Source: Polyangiaceae bacterium
Lineage (GTDB): Bacteria > Myxococcota_A > Polyangia > Polyangiales > Polyangiaceae
DNA length: 64,000 bases
Direction: 5' to 3'
NCBI GenBank assembly: GCA_025937835.1
Contig: JAICQO010000029.1
Coordinates: 1 to 64,000, forward strand
Each line of letters begins with the position of its first letter. Position 1 is the stretch's first letter. Below the pieces are notes generated by a model, which made no database searches, was not told the origin of the DNA, and saw only the letters and a program-made list of their open reading frames with translations. The position numbers and the translations under genes were made by a program. This document shows, piece by piece, positions 10,402-19,394 of this stretch.

Positions 10402-12399
10402 TCAGGGGAGCATATAGCGAAGTGCTGAGGAGCGCGGGGGCGGGATGCAGCCGTCGGTGCACTCCGGCACGGCGGACTCGTCGCATTCGGCCTCGCCGTC
10501 TCCGTCGTCGTAGCACAGCCGAAGCGGCGGCGAGATCCCGACGTTGCCCACGTTGTCCTCGGCGCGCCCCGCAACGCAGAACCACCCCTCTTGCACGAAC
10601 TGGCCGATCTCCCAATCCGTGCCGGTGCACGCGGCCCCTCGCCCCAGGTTGCCGATCCCGAAGATCATCGGGATCTTGGCGTCCACGTCCCACTTCACGA
10701 CTCGCGTCATGTCGTTTCCGAACGGTGAGCACAGCTCCTGCGGAGCTTGCCCGACGTTCTGATGCTTACAGCCCTCGGGCAGCGCCGGCACGCCTTCGAC
10801 GCCTTCGGGGCCGAACCAGGAGGCCCCTCCGGGTGCGATCCCGTTCAGGTGCTGGAACGGCAGATCGTTGCGGGTCTCGAGCAGATCGTCGCAGTAACCG
10901 TCTCCGTCGACGTCGATCAAGAGCGGCTCGCTCGGGTCTGCTTGCAAGTAGATGTAAACGGAGTCCAGGCGCTGCCCCGCGTAGTAGCGGATGTTCTGAC
11001 CCGGAGCCGTGTTGGTCCGATCGGACACCAGGGCGCGGAAACGGTGCACATCGACCACCGTCTGCAGGTCGTTGGCGGCGAGCGAGCCGACCGGATCGAA
11101 GGGGAACGAGCAATACGGATGCTCGGGATCATCCGAAGGCTTGGTCTCGCTCACGGGACCCGGATCGAGGTCCACCTCGGGCGGGACGTTGTCGAGGTAC
11201 AGAATCAACGACTCACCCTCGGCCATGTTGCCGACCTCGTCGGTGGCGCGAATCGTGATGGTAGCCTGGATCTTCGAGTCTTTCTCGGCCTGGACGCTGT
11301 CGAACAGGAACACGTAGCCGGTGGTGCCCATCCGCGCCCAGGTCCCGCCCTCGCCGTAGTTGTACTCTTTGTCGTTGAGCTCCAGCACCAGCGTGTCCGG
11401 GTCCACTCCCGACAGCGCGTCTTCGACGGAGAAGCGAACCTGCACTTGTCCGCCCACCACCTGCTCGTTCTTGGGCGAAGCGATCGACACGACCGGCCCC
11501 TGACCGTCGATCACGAAGGAGTAGTCCCTCCGGCGCGACCCGGCCTCGGGGCTGCGCGCGTTCCTCGCGATGATCGTCACCGGCACCTCCCCGTTGGGGA
11601 TATCGGTGAACAGGTCGCGATCCGTGAAGTCGACGAATGCCTGGTAGGTTTCACCGTCGTCGGTCGTGGTGGGGATCGGGATCTCCTTGACCAGCAAGGT
11701 CACCTCGTCCACTTCCGCGCCCGGGTCGCGATCCGTGAGCGGGGCAGGCGTGACGTCAAACTCGAAGCGCACCGCGCCGCGCAGCGCGTGCGCCGAGTCC
11801 TCTTCCGGCTCGACCACCTGAATCGTCGGTCCCTTGTCGAGGAAGGTGTGGATGGTGCGGCTCGCGAACTTCGCCGGAAGCGACGTGTCGCGCGCGCTGC
11901 AGCGCAATGAAATGGGCCCGTTCTTCTCGATCGCAGTCACGAACAGATGCGCGCTGAACTCGTCCGAAACGTCGGTCGGCTCGGCAGACATCGACTCGAC
12001 CACCTTGCCCTCGGCATCGAGCAGGTCGATCGTGACGCTCGATTTGTCGACGGGCATCGCGCCGCCGGTCGTCGCTTTTTCGACGCGGCAGACCACGTCG
12101 ATTTCGGTGCCCACGATCACCGCGCCATCCGCCGGGTCGTCCAGCGCCTCGGGGCTCGTGATCTGGATCTCGGGAGCTCCCGGCTCCGTGACGTCGTTGC
12201 CTTCCCCCGCTTCTGCGCCCACGGGGGGTTGCGAAGCCCGGCCGCCCTGCCCGCTCGGCGGAGTCACGACTCCCGGCTTGGCGCCGTCCTCGCTCGGCGG
12301 CGCGATGGTTCGATCTTCACCCCCACAGGACGCCGCGATCCCGATCGCAAGCAAAGCCCCCGCAACCTGGGCGGGTAGTCCCCGGAAACTACTCGACAT
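10402..12399 (-). CDS. Large exported lipoprotein with Ig-like/cadherin-like modules, function unknown
   Basis: 665 aa. The signal peptide ends in a lipobox (IAASC) and is followed by a Pro/Ser/Gly linker. The body has repeated beta-rich stretches of the kind seen in bacterial Ig-like folds ([56 protein letters not shown]), then a Cys-containing C-terminal part with a calcium-binding-like [11 protein letters not shown] recognise no catalytic motif. It lies 20 bp downstream of the small Cys-rich lipoprotein gene on the same strand, so the two are probably co-transcribed. Confidence 0.7.
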   Translation of the reverse strand: MSSSFRGLPAQVAGALLAIGIAASCGGEDRTIAPPSEDGAKPGVVTPPSGQGGRASQPPVGAEAGEGNDVTEPGAPEIQITSPEALDDPADGAVIVGTEIDVVCRVEKATTGGAMPVDKSSVTIDLLDAEGKVVESMSAEPTDVSDEFSAHLFVTAIEKNGPISLRCSARDTSLPAKFASRTIHTFLDKGPTIQVVEPEEDSAHALRGAVRFEFDVTPAPLTDRDPGAEVDEVTLLVKEIPIPTTTDDGETYQAFVDFTDRDLFTDIPNGEVPVTIIARNARSPEAGSRRRDYSFVIDGQGPVVSIASPKNEQVVGGQVQVRFSVEDALSGVDPDTLVLELNDKEYNYGEGGTWARMGTTGYVFLFDSVQAEKDSKIQATITIRATDEVGNMAEGESLILYLDNVPPEVDLDPGPVSETKPSDDPEHPYCSFPFDPVGSLAANDLQTVVDVHRFRALVSDRTNTAPGQNIRYYAGQRLDSVYIYLQADPSEPLLIDVDGDGYCDDLLETRNDLPFQHLNGIAPGGASWFGPEGVEGVPALPEGCKHQNVGQAPQELCSPFGNDMTRVVKWDVDAKIPMIFGIGNLGRGAACTGTDWEIGQFVQEGWFCVAGRAEDNVGNVGISPPLRLCYDDGDGEAECDESAVPECTDGCIPPPRSSALRYMLP

Positions 12400-12419
12400 T
12401 CACGAACGATAAACGCCGG

Positions 12420-12845
12420 TCACTTCCCGCACAAGCACTGGATGAGCTCGAACGCGAACGCAGATGGTCCGGAGTCTCTGCTCTTACCTGCAGACTCCCA
12501 GGCCATCGTGCAGGCTTTCGGCTGACCCGCCTCGCGCGCGGCACACACCGGATCCGCTGCGGTGGAGCAGCCCGGGTTCCTTTTGACGCAATCGAACACC
12601 CCGCTGCAGGCTCCGAGACAGTGTCCGCTGTCCACGGACGTGGCGGGACACGCTGCAGCGCAGGACTTGGATTCGCAGCGGTCGCGGTTCGCGTCCAGGC
12701 AATTGGCGGGGGTGCTGGCGCTGCCCCCGGTGGACCGGGCACCGCTGCCCTCGTCGTCCACCAGCTCGGCCTTGGGCAACAAACAGCTGACTGCCAGCAA
12801 CGCGCCCACGATCGACCACACTCTGCGACGCCCGACGCTGCTCAT
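12420..12845 (-). CDS. Small cysteine-rich exported protein
   Basis: 141 aa. An N-terminal signal peptide with lipobox-like AVSC leads into a short Gly/Ser linker and a compact domain rich in cysteines (CLDANRDRC, SCAAAC, CLGACSGVFDC, C-x-C at the end). The many Cys suggest a disulfide-bonded extracytoplasmic domain. No family recognised. The stop is 20 bp before the start of the downstream lipoprotein gene, which suggests one transcription unit. Confidence 0.65.
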   Translation of the reverse strand: MSSVGRRRVWSIVGALLAVSCLLPKAELVDDEGSGARSTGGSASTPANCLDANRDRCESKSCAAACPATSVDSGHCLGACSGVFDCVKRNPGCSTAADPVCAAREAGQPKACTMAWESAGKSRDSGPSAFAFELIQCLCGK

Positions 12846-12901
12846 CCAGAACCAGCGCCGTTTCTAGCATCGGAGGCGCCAGAACGCCTAGCGCGGCGGA
12901 G

Positions 12902-14212
12902 TCACAAGCTGCACTCGAGCTGCCGCGACAGGTGCTGCGAGTCGTTGCCGATCTGCGCGCCGTGCTCGAGGGCGCTCTCCCAGCTGGCGCAGCTAGGCTT
13001 TTGCGCCCAGCAGGAGGGATACACGGTTTGGCCGGACACGTCGTGTTTCACATAACGGGGCACATTCACGCACACCGCGCCGTCCGTGCTCCAACCCGCC
13101 TCGAACGACAGCTCGTCTTCGACCGCCACCTGGATACCCGCCGGATCGAAGACATCGATCAGCGTCCCGTCCTCGGTGTGCGGAACCCCGTCTCCGCAGT
13201 AATCCGCGCGAGCCATGCGCGTGCAGGTCTGGTGCAGGTCGGCACCGACGAGCCAGGGCCGGTAGCCCCACGTCACGCACTTTCCGATCACGCCCGACAG
13301 GCAGGCGAAGGTCGAATCGGCGCCGTGCGCGCTCTCGTGCCGCGCCCCGGTTTCGTCCCACACGCCCGGCACGAACAACCCCGCGGCGCCTTCGGCGCAC
13401 ACGTTTTGGCCCTCGAGCTCGAGCGTGTACAGCGGCAAGTCGGCGATCTGCGGATGCGTCGCGACCTCGGCGATAGCTAGCCACACCGTCACGCCCGCAT
13501 CCGACGAAAACGGCAACAGCAGGCCGCGCAGAGCCGCACCGGACACGTCTGCGCCGTCGAGATCGCGACCGAGCAGCCCGCCATCTTCGAAGCCGACACG
13601 CACCAGGTTCTCCCGGCGCACCGGCAGCGATTCACCAGCGACCCAGCTCATCGCCTCCTCGAGCGTGAGCCCGCGTAGCGCGGTTCCCTCGAGCAGCCGC
13701 GGATCGAAGACGATCGGCGCGCCAGGCTCGGCGGTGACCGAGCTGTCGGCGAAGTTTTTGCCCGCGAGACCCGCTGGACTCGTGTCCACGCCGTTCAGTG
13801 CGATCCGATTTAGGCTCTCACCGTTCAGCGCAATCCGATTCAGGCTCTCACCGTTCAGCGCAATCCGGTTCAGGTTCTCGCCGTTCAACGCGATCCGGTT
13901 CAGGTTCTCGGCGTTCAACGCAATGCGGTTCAGGTTCTCGCCGTTCAACGCAATGCGGTTCAGGTTCTCGCCGTTCAACGCAATGCGGTTCAGGTTCGTC
14001 CCGTTCAGGCCGAGCTTGTTCAGGTTCTCGCCGTTCAAGCCGAGCTTGTTCAGGTTGTGCCCGTTCAGACTCATCCCCTGGAGCCGCGTGCCTTGAGTCA
14101 GCGCCGCGCTACACGGCGGGCTCGTCTCTTCCGACCCTGGCTCCAACGCGCAGGCGCTGGCGGACAACGCGAGCAGAGATAGGACCGGGAAGGCAGAGCT
14201 TCGGCGCATCAC
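12902..14212 (-). CDS. ADYC-motif exported protein with decapeptide repeats
   Basis: 436 aa. A lipoprotein-type signal peptide (SASAC) is followed by ten tandem decapeptides of the form L-N-R-I-A-L-N-G-E-N (residues 44-143), then a globular domain containing the conserved RADYCGDG that names the ADYC family of myxobacterial proteins (from memory), with many Cys and Trp residues (WGYRPWLVG, C-x5-H-x-T-C). The repeats resemble pentapeptide repeats, so a short right-handed beta-helix or extended stalk is plausible. Function unknown; surface location inferred. An alternative start is the second Met. Confidence 0.75.
   Translation of the reverse strand: MMRRSSAFPVLSLLALSASACALEPGSEETSPPCSAALTQGTRLQGMSLNGHNLNKLGLNGENLNKLGLNGTNLNRIALNGENLNRIALNGENLNRIALNAENLNRIALNGENLNRIALNGESLNRIALNGESLNRIALNGVDTSPAGLAGKNFADSSVTAEPGAPIVFDPRLLEGTALRGLTLEEAMSWVAGESLPVRRENLVRVGFEDGGLLGRDLDGADVSGAALRGLLLPFSSDAGVTVWLAIAEVATHPQIADLPLYTLELEGQNVCAEGAAGLFVPGVWDETGARHESAHGADSTFACLSGVIGKCVTWGYRPWLVGADLHQTCTRMARADYCGDGVPHTEDGTLIDVFDPAGIQVAVEDELSFEAGWSTDGAVCVNVPRYVKHDVSGQTVYPSCWAQKPSCASWESALEHGAQIGNDSQHLSRQLECSL
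13784..14083 (-). repeat. Ten in-frame 30-bp tandem repeats
   Basis: Ten direct 30-bp units encode the L-N-x-x-x-L-N-G-x-x decapeptides of the ADYC protein. The central copies are nearly identical at DNA level (CGTTCAACGCAATGCGGTTC core), while copies at the promoter-proximal end have diverged (KLGLNG instead of RIALNG). This indicates recent internal duplication and possible copy-number variation. Confidence 0.95.
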
Positions 14213-14251
14213 GCCAGGGAACCGCCCGGCCCTCCCGCCGTCAAGGGTATT

Positions 14252-15442
14252 TCATTGCTTGAGCTCCGAGGCACGCCACAGAAACCAACTCGCGACGCTA
14301 CGGAACGGCTTCCAGCGCTCTCCTCGCCGTTCGAGCTCCGCGCGTTTCGGCAGCTCCTTCAGCCGGAACGCGTTCGCAAAGCCCTTCTTCACGCCGTAGT
14401 CGTCGAGCGGCAGCACGTCGCGCCGCCCGAGCCGGAAAATCAGGATCATCTCCGCCGTCCAGCGGCCGACTCCCCGCACTTCCGTGAGCTTTTCGATGAC
14501 CGCCTCGTCGTCGAGCGCCGTCAGCTCGCGCAGCGTGGGCAGCTGCTTGGCTTCGACCCGCTTCGCCAAATCGCGCAAGGACAGCAACTTCGAGCGCGAA
14601 AGCCCAGCGCCGCGCAAGGCCTCGTCGGACAGCAGCGTCACGGCTTTGGCGGTGAGCTTGCCGCGCGGGCACAGCGCGCACACCCGCCCGAAGATCGTCG
14701 CGGCCGCCTTGCCCGTGAGTTGCTGGTACACGATCGCTTCGGCGAGCGCTTCGAACAGGCTGGTCGTGTGCCGGAGCTGCATCCGGAACGGGCCGATCTG
14801 CCCGATCAAGCGCGCGAGCTCCGGATCGGCCGTCTTCAAGTGTCGGATCGCGGCGCTCGGCTCGAAATCGAAGCCGCTCGACTCCTCCGCCGCGGGCTCC
14901 CCGAGCCGCGCGCTCTTCGTTCGCCCGGGAGACGCTCCTTCGATGGCCAGCATCTTGAGCTTCGTCGACGTCCCCCCGTTGGCCGTGAAACCGCCGACCT
15001 TTCCGCCCGCCGCCAGGACTCGGTGGCACGGCACCACGATCGGAAACGGATTGCGCCGCATCGCTTGCCCCACGGCACGCGCCGCGCCCGGCGACCCGAG
15101 CTCTGCCGCGATCTCCCCGTACGACAGCGTCTTCCCCGGCGCGATCGAGCGCGCGAACGCGTACACCTTCTGATGAAAAGCCGGCACGCGCTGCATGTCG
15201 AGCAGCACTCTGGAGAGGTCCTTCGGCTTCCCGCTGAGCAGCGAGAGCATCGCGTCGCGCGCCTTCTTCACGGCGGGGGGCGGCGCCGCCTCGCGCGCGC
15301 CCGGAAAGCGCTCCAGCACCCGCGCGCGGGTCGCGGCCGCCTTCGCTTCCGGCAGTTGCACACCGACCACACCCCGCTCGCCCCAGACCAATCCGCAGAC
15401 TCCGATCGGCGTCTCGAACAGCGCAAACCCGAGCTCAGCCAT
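14252..15442 (-). CDS. Ogt-AlkA fusion: O6-alkylguanine-DNA alkyltransferase plus 3-methyladenine DNA glycosylase II
   Basis: 396 aa from the ATG at 15442 (a GTG 12 codons upstream would only add a Pro/Arg-rich tail). Residues about 1-165 are an Ogt/MGMT domain with the helix FHQKVYAFARSIAPGKTLSYG and the acceptor motif PCHRV (Cys139). After a linker, residues about 200-396 are an HhH-GPD DNA glycosylase of the AlkA type (ALAEAIVYQQLTGKAA, the hairpin RGVGRWTAEMIL and catalytic Asp region LPLDDYGVKKG). The single polypeptide would reverse O6-alkylguanine directly and excise N-alkylpurines. No Ada-type methyl-phosphotriester sensor is present, so adaptive autoregulation is not expected. Confidence 0.93.
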   Translation of the reverse strand: MAELGFALFETPIGVCGLVWGERGVVGVQLPEAKAAATRARVLERFPGAREAAPPPAVKKARDAMLSLLSGKPKDLSRVLLDMQRVPAFHQKVYAFARSIAPGKTLSYGEIAAELGSPGAARAVGQAMRRNPFPIVVPCHRVLAAGGKVGGFTANGGTSTKLKMLAIEGASPGRTKSARLGEPAAEESSGFDFEPSAAIRHLKTADPELARLIGQIGPFRMQLRHTTSLFEALAEAIVYQQLTGKAAATIFGRVCALCPRGKLTAKAVTLLSDEALRGAGLSRSKLLSLRDLAKRVEAKQLPTLRELTALDDEAVIEKLTEVRGVGRWTAEMILIFRLGRRDVLPLDDYGVKKGFANAFRLKELPKRAELERRGERWKPFRSVASWFLWRASELKQ

Positions 15443-15528
15443 GCGCGGGGCTCTAGCACTCGGCGAACGCTGGAGCACTTGACTCCCTCCGGCCTCGCGC
15501 GAAAGTCACGGCGAATGAGGATCCAACG

Positions 15529-15978
15529 GTGTCCAACCTAGTGGTACGCGAGTGGACGCGCGGCGAGTACACGATCAGCATGGATCGCGCGCGGCTCGAT
15601 CTGGACGTCATCCACGGCTTCTTGACGAGCTCGTATTGGGGTCAGGGCCGCTCACGCGAGCGGGTTGTGCGCTCGATCGAGCATTCTCTGCCTTTCGGAC
15701 TGTATCGGGGCAGCGAGCAGCTCGGCTTTGCCCGCGTGCTGACCGACTTCGTCACCTTCGCCTTGCTCGCCGACGTCTTCGTGCTCGAAGCGCACCGCGG
15801 CCACGGCCTCGGCACCTGGCTGGTCGAAACCGCGACGAGCTACTCGGAGCTCCAGGCGGTGCGGCGCTTCCACCTCGGCACCGCCGACGCGCACGGGCTG
15901 TACCGCAAGTTCGGCTTCAGCGAGCCCACACCGGGGAAATTCTTGGATCGCGTCAATTTGGACTGCGAGCAGGAGTGA
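15529..15978 (+). CDS. GNAT-family N-acetyltransferase
   Basis: 149 aa from a GTG start. It has the GNAT layout: an N-terminal beta-alpha part, a central ADVFVLEAHRGHGLGTWLVE segment with the acetyl-CoA pyrophosphate-binding R-G-x-G-L-G, and a C-terminal GLYRKFGFSE motif typical of small GNAT enzymes. Substrate unknown. It is divergent from the Ogt-AlkA gene (86-bp gap) and convergent with the DJ-1/PfpI gene. Confidence 0.85.
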   Translation: MSNLVVREWTRGEYTISMDRARLDLDVIHGFLTSSYWGQGRSRERVVRSIEHSLPFGLYRGSEQLGFARVLTDFVTFALLADVFVLEAHRGHGLGTWLVETATSYSELQAVRRFHLGTADAHGLYRKFGFSEPTPGKFLDRVNLDCEQE

Positions 15979-15992
15979 GCGCAGGCAGCGGA

Positions 15993-16772
15993 CTAGCGAC
16001 CGCGGAGTAGCTGCACCATCGCCCTGGCGACGCCGGCCGCCGATTGCGGATTCTGCCCGGTGACGAGCCGTTCGCTCACCACCACCTTCTCTTGCCACAT
16101 CGGCGCGGGCTCGTGTTTGGCGCCCCGCTCCTCGAGCTTGTCGGCGAGCAAGAACGGCACGACGGTGTCGAGCTTCACGGCGCGCTCCTCGTCGTTCGTG
16201 AACGCGCTGACGGCCTTGCCGGCGACGAGGTACTGTCCGTCCGAGAGGCGGATGTTCACGAGCGCCGCCGGCCCGTGGCACACCGCAGCCACCACCCCGC
16301 CGCGCTCGTAGATCTCACGCGCCACGCGCGCGAACGCCGCGTCGTCCGGCAGATCCCACATCGCGCCGTGCCCGCCTGCGTAGAAGATGGCCGCGTAGCG
16401 ACCGGCGTCGACGCGGTCAGAAGGCAAGCTCGCGGCGAGCTCGGCGCGATGTTGCTCGAGGAAGGCGAGGCTCGCGGCGTCGGCATCGGCCACGCCGTCG
16501 AGCGGGATCTCGCCGCCCTTCACGCTCGCGAGCTCGAGCTCGAAGCCGGCGCCCGCCAGCACCTCGTACGGGTGGGCGATCTCCGGCAGGTAGGCGCCCG
16601 TGGGCTGCCCGGTGCTGCCCTTGGTGGCGTGGCTGGTGGTGGCGATCAGGATTCGCTGCTTCATGACGGGTTTCTCCGTGGTGTTCGAATTCGGTGCATT
16701 CGGTGCAGGGGAACGCGCGCAAGCGCCCGCCACGGCGGCGAGCGCGAACGCGAGGAATTGGCTCCGCTTCAT
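15993..16772 (-). CDS. DJ-1/PfpI superfamily protein (type 1 glutamine amidotransferase-like), exported
   Basis: 259 aa. The ATG at 16772 is preferred because GGAG lies just upstream; a TTG three codons earlier is possible. A signal peptide with lipobox AGAC precedes a DJ-1/PfpI domain of the Hsp31/YDR533C-like group: ILIATTSHA at the start, FYAGGHGAMWDLPDD and the nucleophile elbow AAVCHGPAAL with Cys. Such proteins are glyoxalase III, deglycase or chaperone-like enzymes. The export signal is unusual for the family, though an internal Met (VMKQRILIATT) would give a cytosolic form. Confidence 0.85.
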   Translation of the reverse strand: MKRSQFLAFALAAVAGACARSPAPNAPNSNTTEKPVMKQRILIATTSHATKGSTGQPTGAYLPEIAHPYEVLAGAGFELELASVKGGEIPLDGVADADAASLAFLEQHRAELAASLPSDRVDAGRYAAIFYAGGHGAMWDLPDDAAFARVAREIYERGGVVAAVCHGPAALVNIRLSDGQYLVAGKAVSAFTNDEERAVKLDTVVPFLLADKLEERGAKHEPAPMWQEKVVVSERLVTGQNPQSAAGVARAMVQLLRGR

Positions 16773-16896
16773 GGGCTCCAACCTGCCGCATCACGCTGCG
16801 CGAGGCTAGCCGACACAATCCCGCGCAGGTTGAGCGAGCCTCTCCAGGTTTCGTCTTCCCGCGCGGCTGGTTCAGCGCTACCAGCGACAATCGCGA

Positions 16897-17766
16897 ATGA
16901 GCCGTCCTCGCTGGATACTGCGCCTGAGCTCGTGTCTGGCGCTGTCGCTCGCGGTGAGCGCCGCGCGCGCGGAGCCCGCGAACGACTCCGAGTTGGTCTG
17001 GAAATGGCCGCGCTTCCGGACCGCGGAGTACTTCGTGACGGGTGTGGTGGGCGCGGCCGCGATCGGCGTGTTCTTCTTCGCCGGGATCCGCGACGAGCCG
17101 CGCTGGACGGGCGGCATTCTGTTCGATGATGCCGTGCGCGACGCGGTGCGCGTGCGTTCGCGCGACGGAGCGGCCACGGTACGCAGGCTCAGCGACCTCA
17201 CGGCGGTCGGTGCCCTGGTGCTGACGCTGGGGGTCGATTCGCTCGCGGTGCCGCTGCTCCGCGGCAGCAGCGACGTGGCCGGGCAATTGCTGCTGCTCGA
17301 CGCAGAAGCGCTGGCCGTGAACAGCTTGCTCACCACCAGCGCCTTCGGCGTGACGGCGCGCGCGCGGCCGTCTTACGACCAGTGCCAGAAGGATCCGACT
17401 TCGGACGAGCTGTGCGGCGTGGGCACCACGGCGTCGTTCTGGAGCGGGCACACGGCGCAGGCCTTCACCGCGGCCGGGCTCTCGTGTGCGCACCACGCCT
17501 ACGCCAAGATCTACGGCAGCCCCGCAGCAGACGTGCTCGGCTGCGCAGGCGCGATCTCGCTCTCGGCGGCGACCGGCACGTTCCGCGTGATGGGCGACCG
17601 CCACTACGCGAGCGACGTCCTCGTCGGAGCCGTGGTCGGCTTCGGCATCGGCTACGGCCTACCCACGCTGCTCCACTACACCGCGGGCGACGAACCGCGC
17701 CGCGTGGGGCTCGCTGTCGTGCCGTCGACATCCGGCGTCACGCTCGGCGCGAGCGGGTGGTTCTAG
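16897..17766 (+). CDS. PAP2-family phosphatase, exported
   Basis: 289 aa with an Ala-rich signal peptide ending near ARAE. All three PAP2 motifs can be seen: the Lys/Arg-Arg-Pro element TARARPSY, SFWSGHTAQ (Ser-Gly-His) and RVMGDRHYASDVLVG (Arg-x5-His-x3-Asp). Several hydrophobic helices suggest an inner-membrane enzyme with a periplasmic active site, dephosphorylating lipid phosphates such as undecaprenyl pyrophosphate or phosphatidic acid. It is convergent with the carboxylase gene 4 bp away. Confidence 0.88.
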   Translation: MSRPRWILRLSSCLALSLAVSAARAEPANDSELVWKWPRFRTAEYFVTGVVGAAAIGVFFFAGIRDEPRWTGGILFDDAVRDAVRVRSRDGAATVRRLSDLTAVGALVLTLGVDSLAVPLLRGSSDVAGQLLLLDAEALAVNSLLTTSAFGVTARARPSYDQCQKDPTSDELCGVGTTASFWSGHTAQAFTAAGLSCAHHAYAKIYGSPAADVLGCAGAISLSAATGTFRVMGDRHYASDVLVGAVVGFGIGYGLPTLLHYTAGDEPRRVGLAVVPSTSGVTLGASGWF

Positions 17767-17770
17767 AGCG

Positions 17771-19309
17771 TCAGAGCGGCTCGTTGCCGTGCTTCTTCGC
17801 GGGCAAGCGGTCGCGCTTGGTAGACAGCGTCGCGAGCGCCAGAGCCAGCCGCTTGCGCACGTGCCGTGGCTGAATCACCTCGTCGATGAAGCCGAGCGCG
17901 GCTGCGGAGTACGGGTTCGCGAAGCGCTTCTTGTAGTCGGCGATGAAGGTCTGGCGCGCCGCCACTGGATCCGCGGCGGCCTCGATCGCGGCGCGGTGGA
18001 TGATGTTGACGGCGGCTTCGGGCCCCATCACCGCGATCTCCGAGCCGGGGAAGGCCAGGTTCAGATCGGCGTGGAGGTGCTGGCTGCTCATCACGTCGTA
18101 GGCGCCGCCATAAGCCTTGCGGGTGATGACCGTGAGCTTGGGTACAGTGGCCTCCGAGTAGGCGTACAGCAACTTGGCGCCGTGCAGGATGATGCCGCGG
18201 TGTTCTTGATCGACGCCCGGCAAAAACCCGGGCACGTCTACCCAGGTGACGAGCGGGATGTTGAAGCAATCGCAGAAGCGCACGAAGCGCGCGGCCTTGC
18301 GGCTGGCGTCGATGTCGAGCACACCGGCCAGCACCAGCGGCTGATTGCCGACGATGCCCACGCTGCGACCCGCGATGCGCGCGAAGCCGGTCACGATGTT
18401 GGGCGCGAAGTGCGGGTGCACCTCGAGCAAGTGGCCGTCGTCCACCACCTTGCGGATCAGCCCGAGCATGTCGTACGGCTTGTCGCTCTCTTCCGGGACG
18501 TGCCGGTCGAGCTCGGGGATTTCGCGGTCGGCAGGATCCGTGGTCGCGCCGCCCGGCGGATCTTCGGCGTTGTTTTGCGGCAAAAACCCGAGCAAGGCGC
18601 GCACCTGATCGAGGCATTGCTGGTCGTTCTTGGCGACGAAGTGACAAACGCCGCTCTTCGAGGCATGCGCGGCGGCGCCGCCGAGCGCCTCTTTGGTGAC
18701 CTCTTCGTGGGTCACGGCGCGGATCACGTCCGGCCCCGTGATGAACATGTAGCTCGTGCCCTCGACCATGAACACGAAGTCGGTGAGCGCCGGCGAATAC
18801 ACGGCGCCGCCCGCGCACGGCCCCATGATGCAGCTGAGCTGCGGCACCACGCCGCTCGCGAGCGTGTTCTTGTAGAACAGGTCCGCGTAGCCGCCGAGGC
18901 TCTCGACGCCCTCTTGGATGCGCGCGCCGCCCGAGTCGCACAAGCCGATCACCGGCGCGCCGACGCGCAGCGCGTGATCCATCAGCTTGACGATCTTCTC
19001 GGCGTGCGCGGCGCCGAGCGAGCCGCCGAAGACCGTGAAATCCTGGGCGTACACGTAGACCACGCGCCCGTCGATCCGCCCGTAGCCGGTGATCACGCCG
19101 TCGCCGGGCGGGCGCTCGCCTTCACCGCGGTGGGTGACGAAGCGGCCGATCTCGACGAAGCTGTCCGAGTCGAGCAGGTACTCGACGCGCTCGCGCGCGG
19201 TGAGCTTGCCCTGGGCGTGTTGTTTGGCGATGCGTTTGGCGTCGCCGGCGAGCGCCTGCGCATCGCGCGCTTCGAGCTCGGCATCGGCGCCGCGGATCGG
19301 TTCCTTCAT
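17771..19309 (-). CDS. Acyl-CoA carboxylase carboxyltransferase subunit (propionyl-CoA carboxylase beta type)
   Basis: 512 aa, full length for the family. Hallmarks are [13 protein letters not shown] near the N-terminus, [14 protein letters not shown] and [13 protein letters not shown] (acyl-CoA oxyanion-hole glycines), the C-terminal GILDVPGF-equivalent [20 protein letters not shown] and the terminal KKHGNEPL typical of PccB. It transfers carboxyl from biotin to propionyl- or another acyl-CoA, giving methylmalonyl-CoA in odd-chain or branched-chain metabolism. No alpha (biotin carboxylase) subunit is in the window. It is divergent from the TonB-receptor gene. Confidence 0.95.
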   Translation of the reverse strand: MKEPIRGADAELEARDAQALAGDAKRIAKQHAQGKLTARERVEYLLDSDSFVEIGRFVTHRGEGERPPGDGVITGYGRIDGRVVYVYAQDFTVFGGSLGAAHAEKIVKLMDHALRVGAPVIGLCDSGGARIQEGVESLGGYADLFYKNTLASGVVPQLSCIMGPCAGGAVYSPALTDFVFMVEGTSYMFITGPDVIRAVTHEEVTKEALGGAAAHASKSGVCHFVAKNDQQCLDQVRALLGFLPQNNAEDPPGGATTDPADREIPELDRHVPEESDKPYDMLGLIRKVVDDGHLLEVHPHFAPNIVTGFARIAGRSVGIVGNQPLVLAGVLDIDASRKAARFVRFCDCFNIPLVTWVDVPGFLPGVDQEHRGIILHGAKLLYAYSEATVPKLTVITRKAYGGAYDVMSSQHLHADLNLAFPGSEIAVMGPEAAVNIIHRAAIEAAADPVAARQTFIADYKKRFANPYSAAALGFIDEVIQPRHVRKRLALALATLSTKRDRLPAKKHGNEPL

Positions 19310-19394
19310 GGGTCGCGGGCGATCCTAGACCGGGGCGAGACGCCGCGCAGCATTCCCTTGACTCCCGAGGCACGTGCGCTTTCGTTGTGTCCGG

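Noticed and set aside
13784-14083. CRISPR-like array
   Set aside because: The 30-bp units are contiguous with no spacers, stay in frame and encode a regular decapeptide inside a secreted protein.
17763-18941. Arg-rich minus-strand frame inside the carboxylase gene
   Set aside because: Shadow of the carboxyltransferase gene, which carries all family motifs in its own frame.
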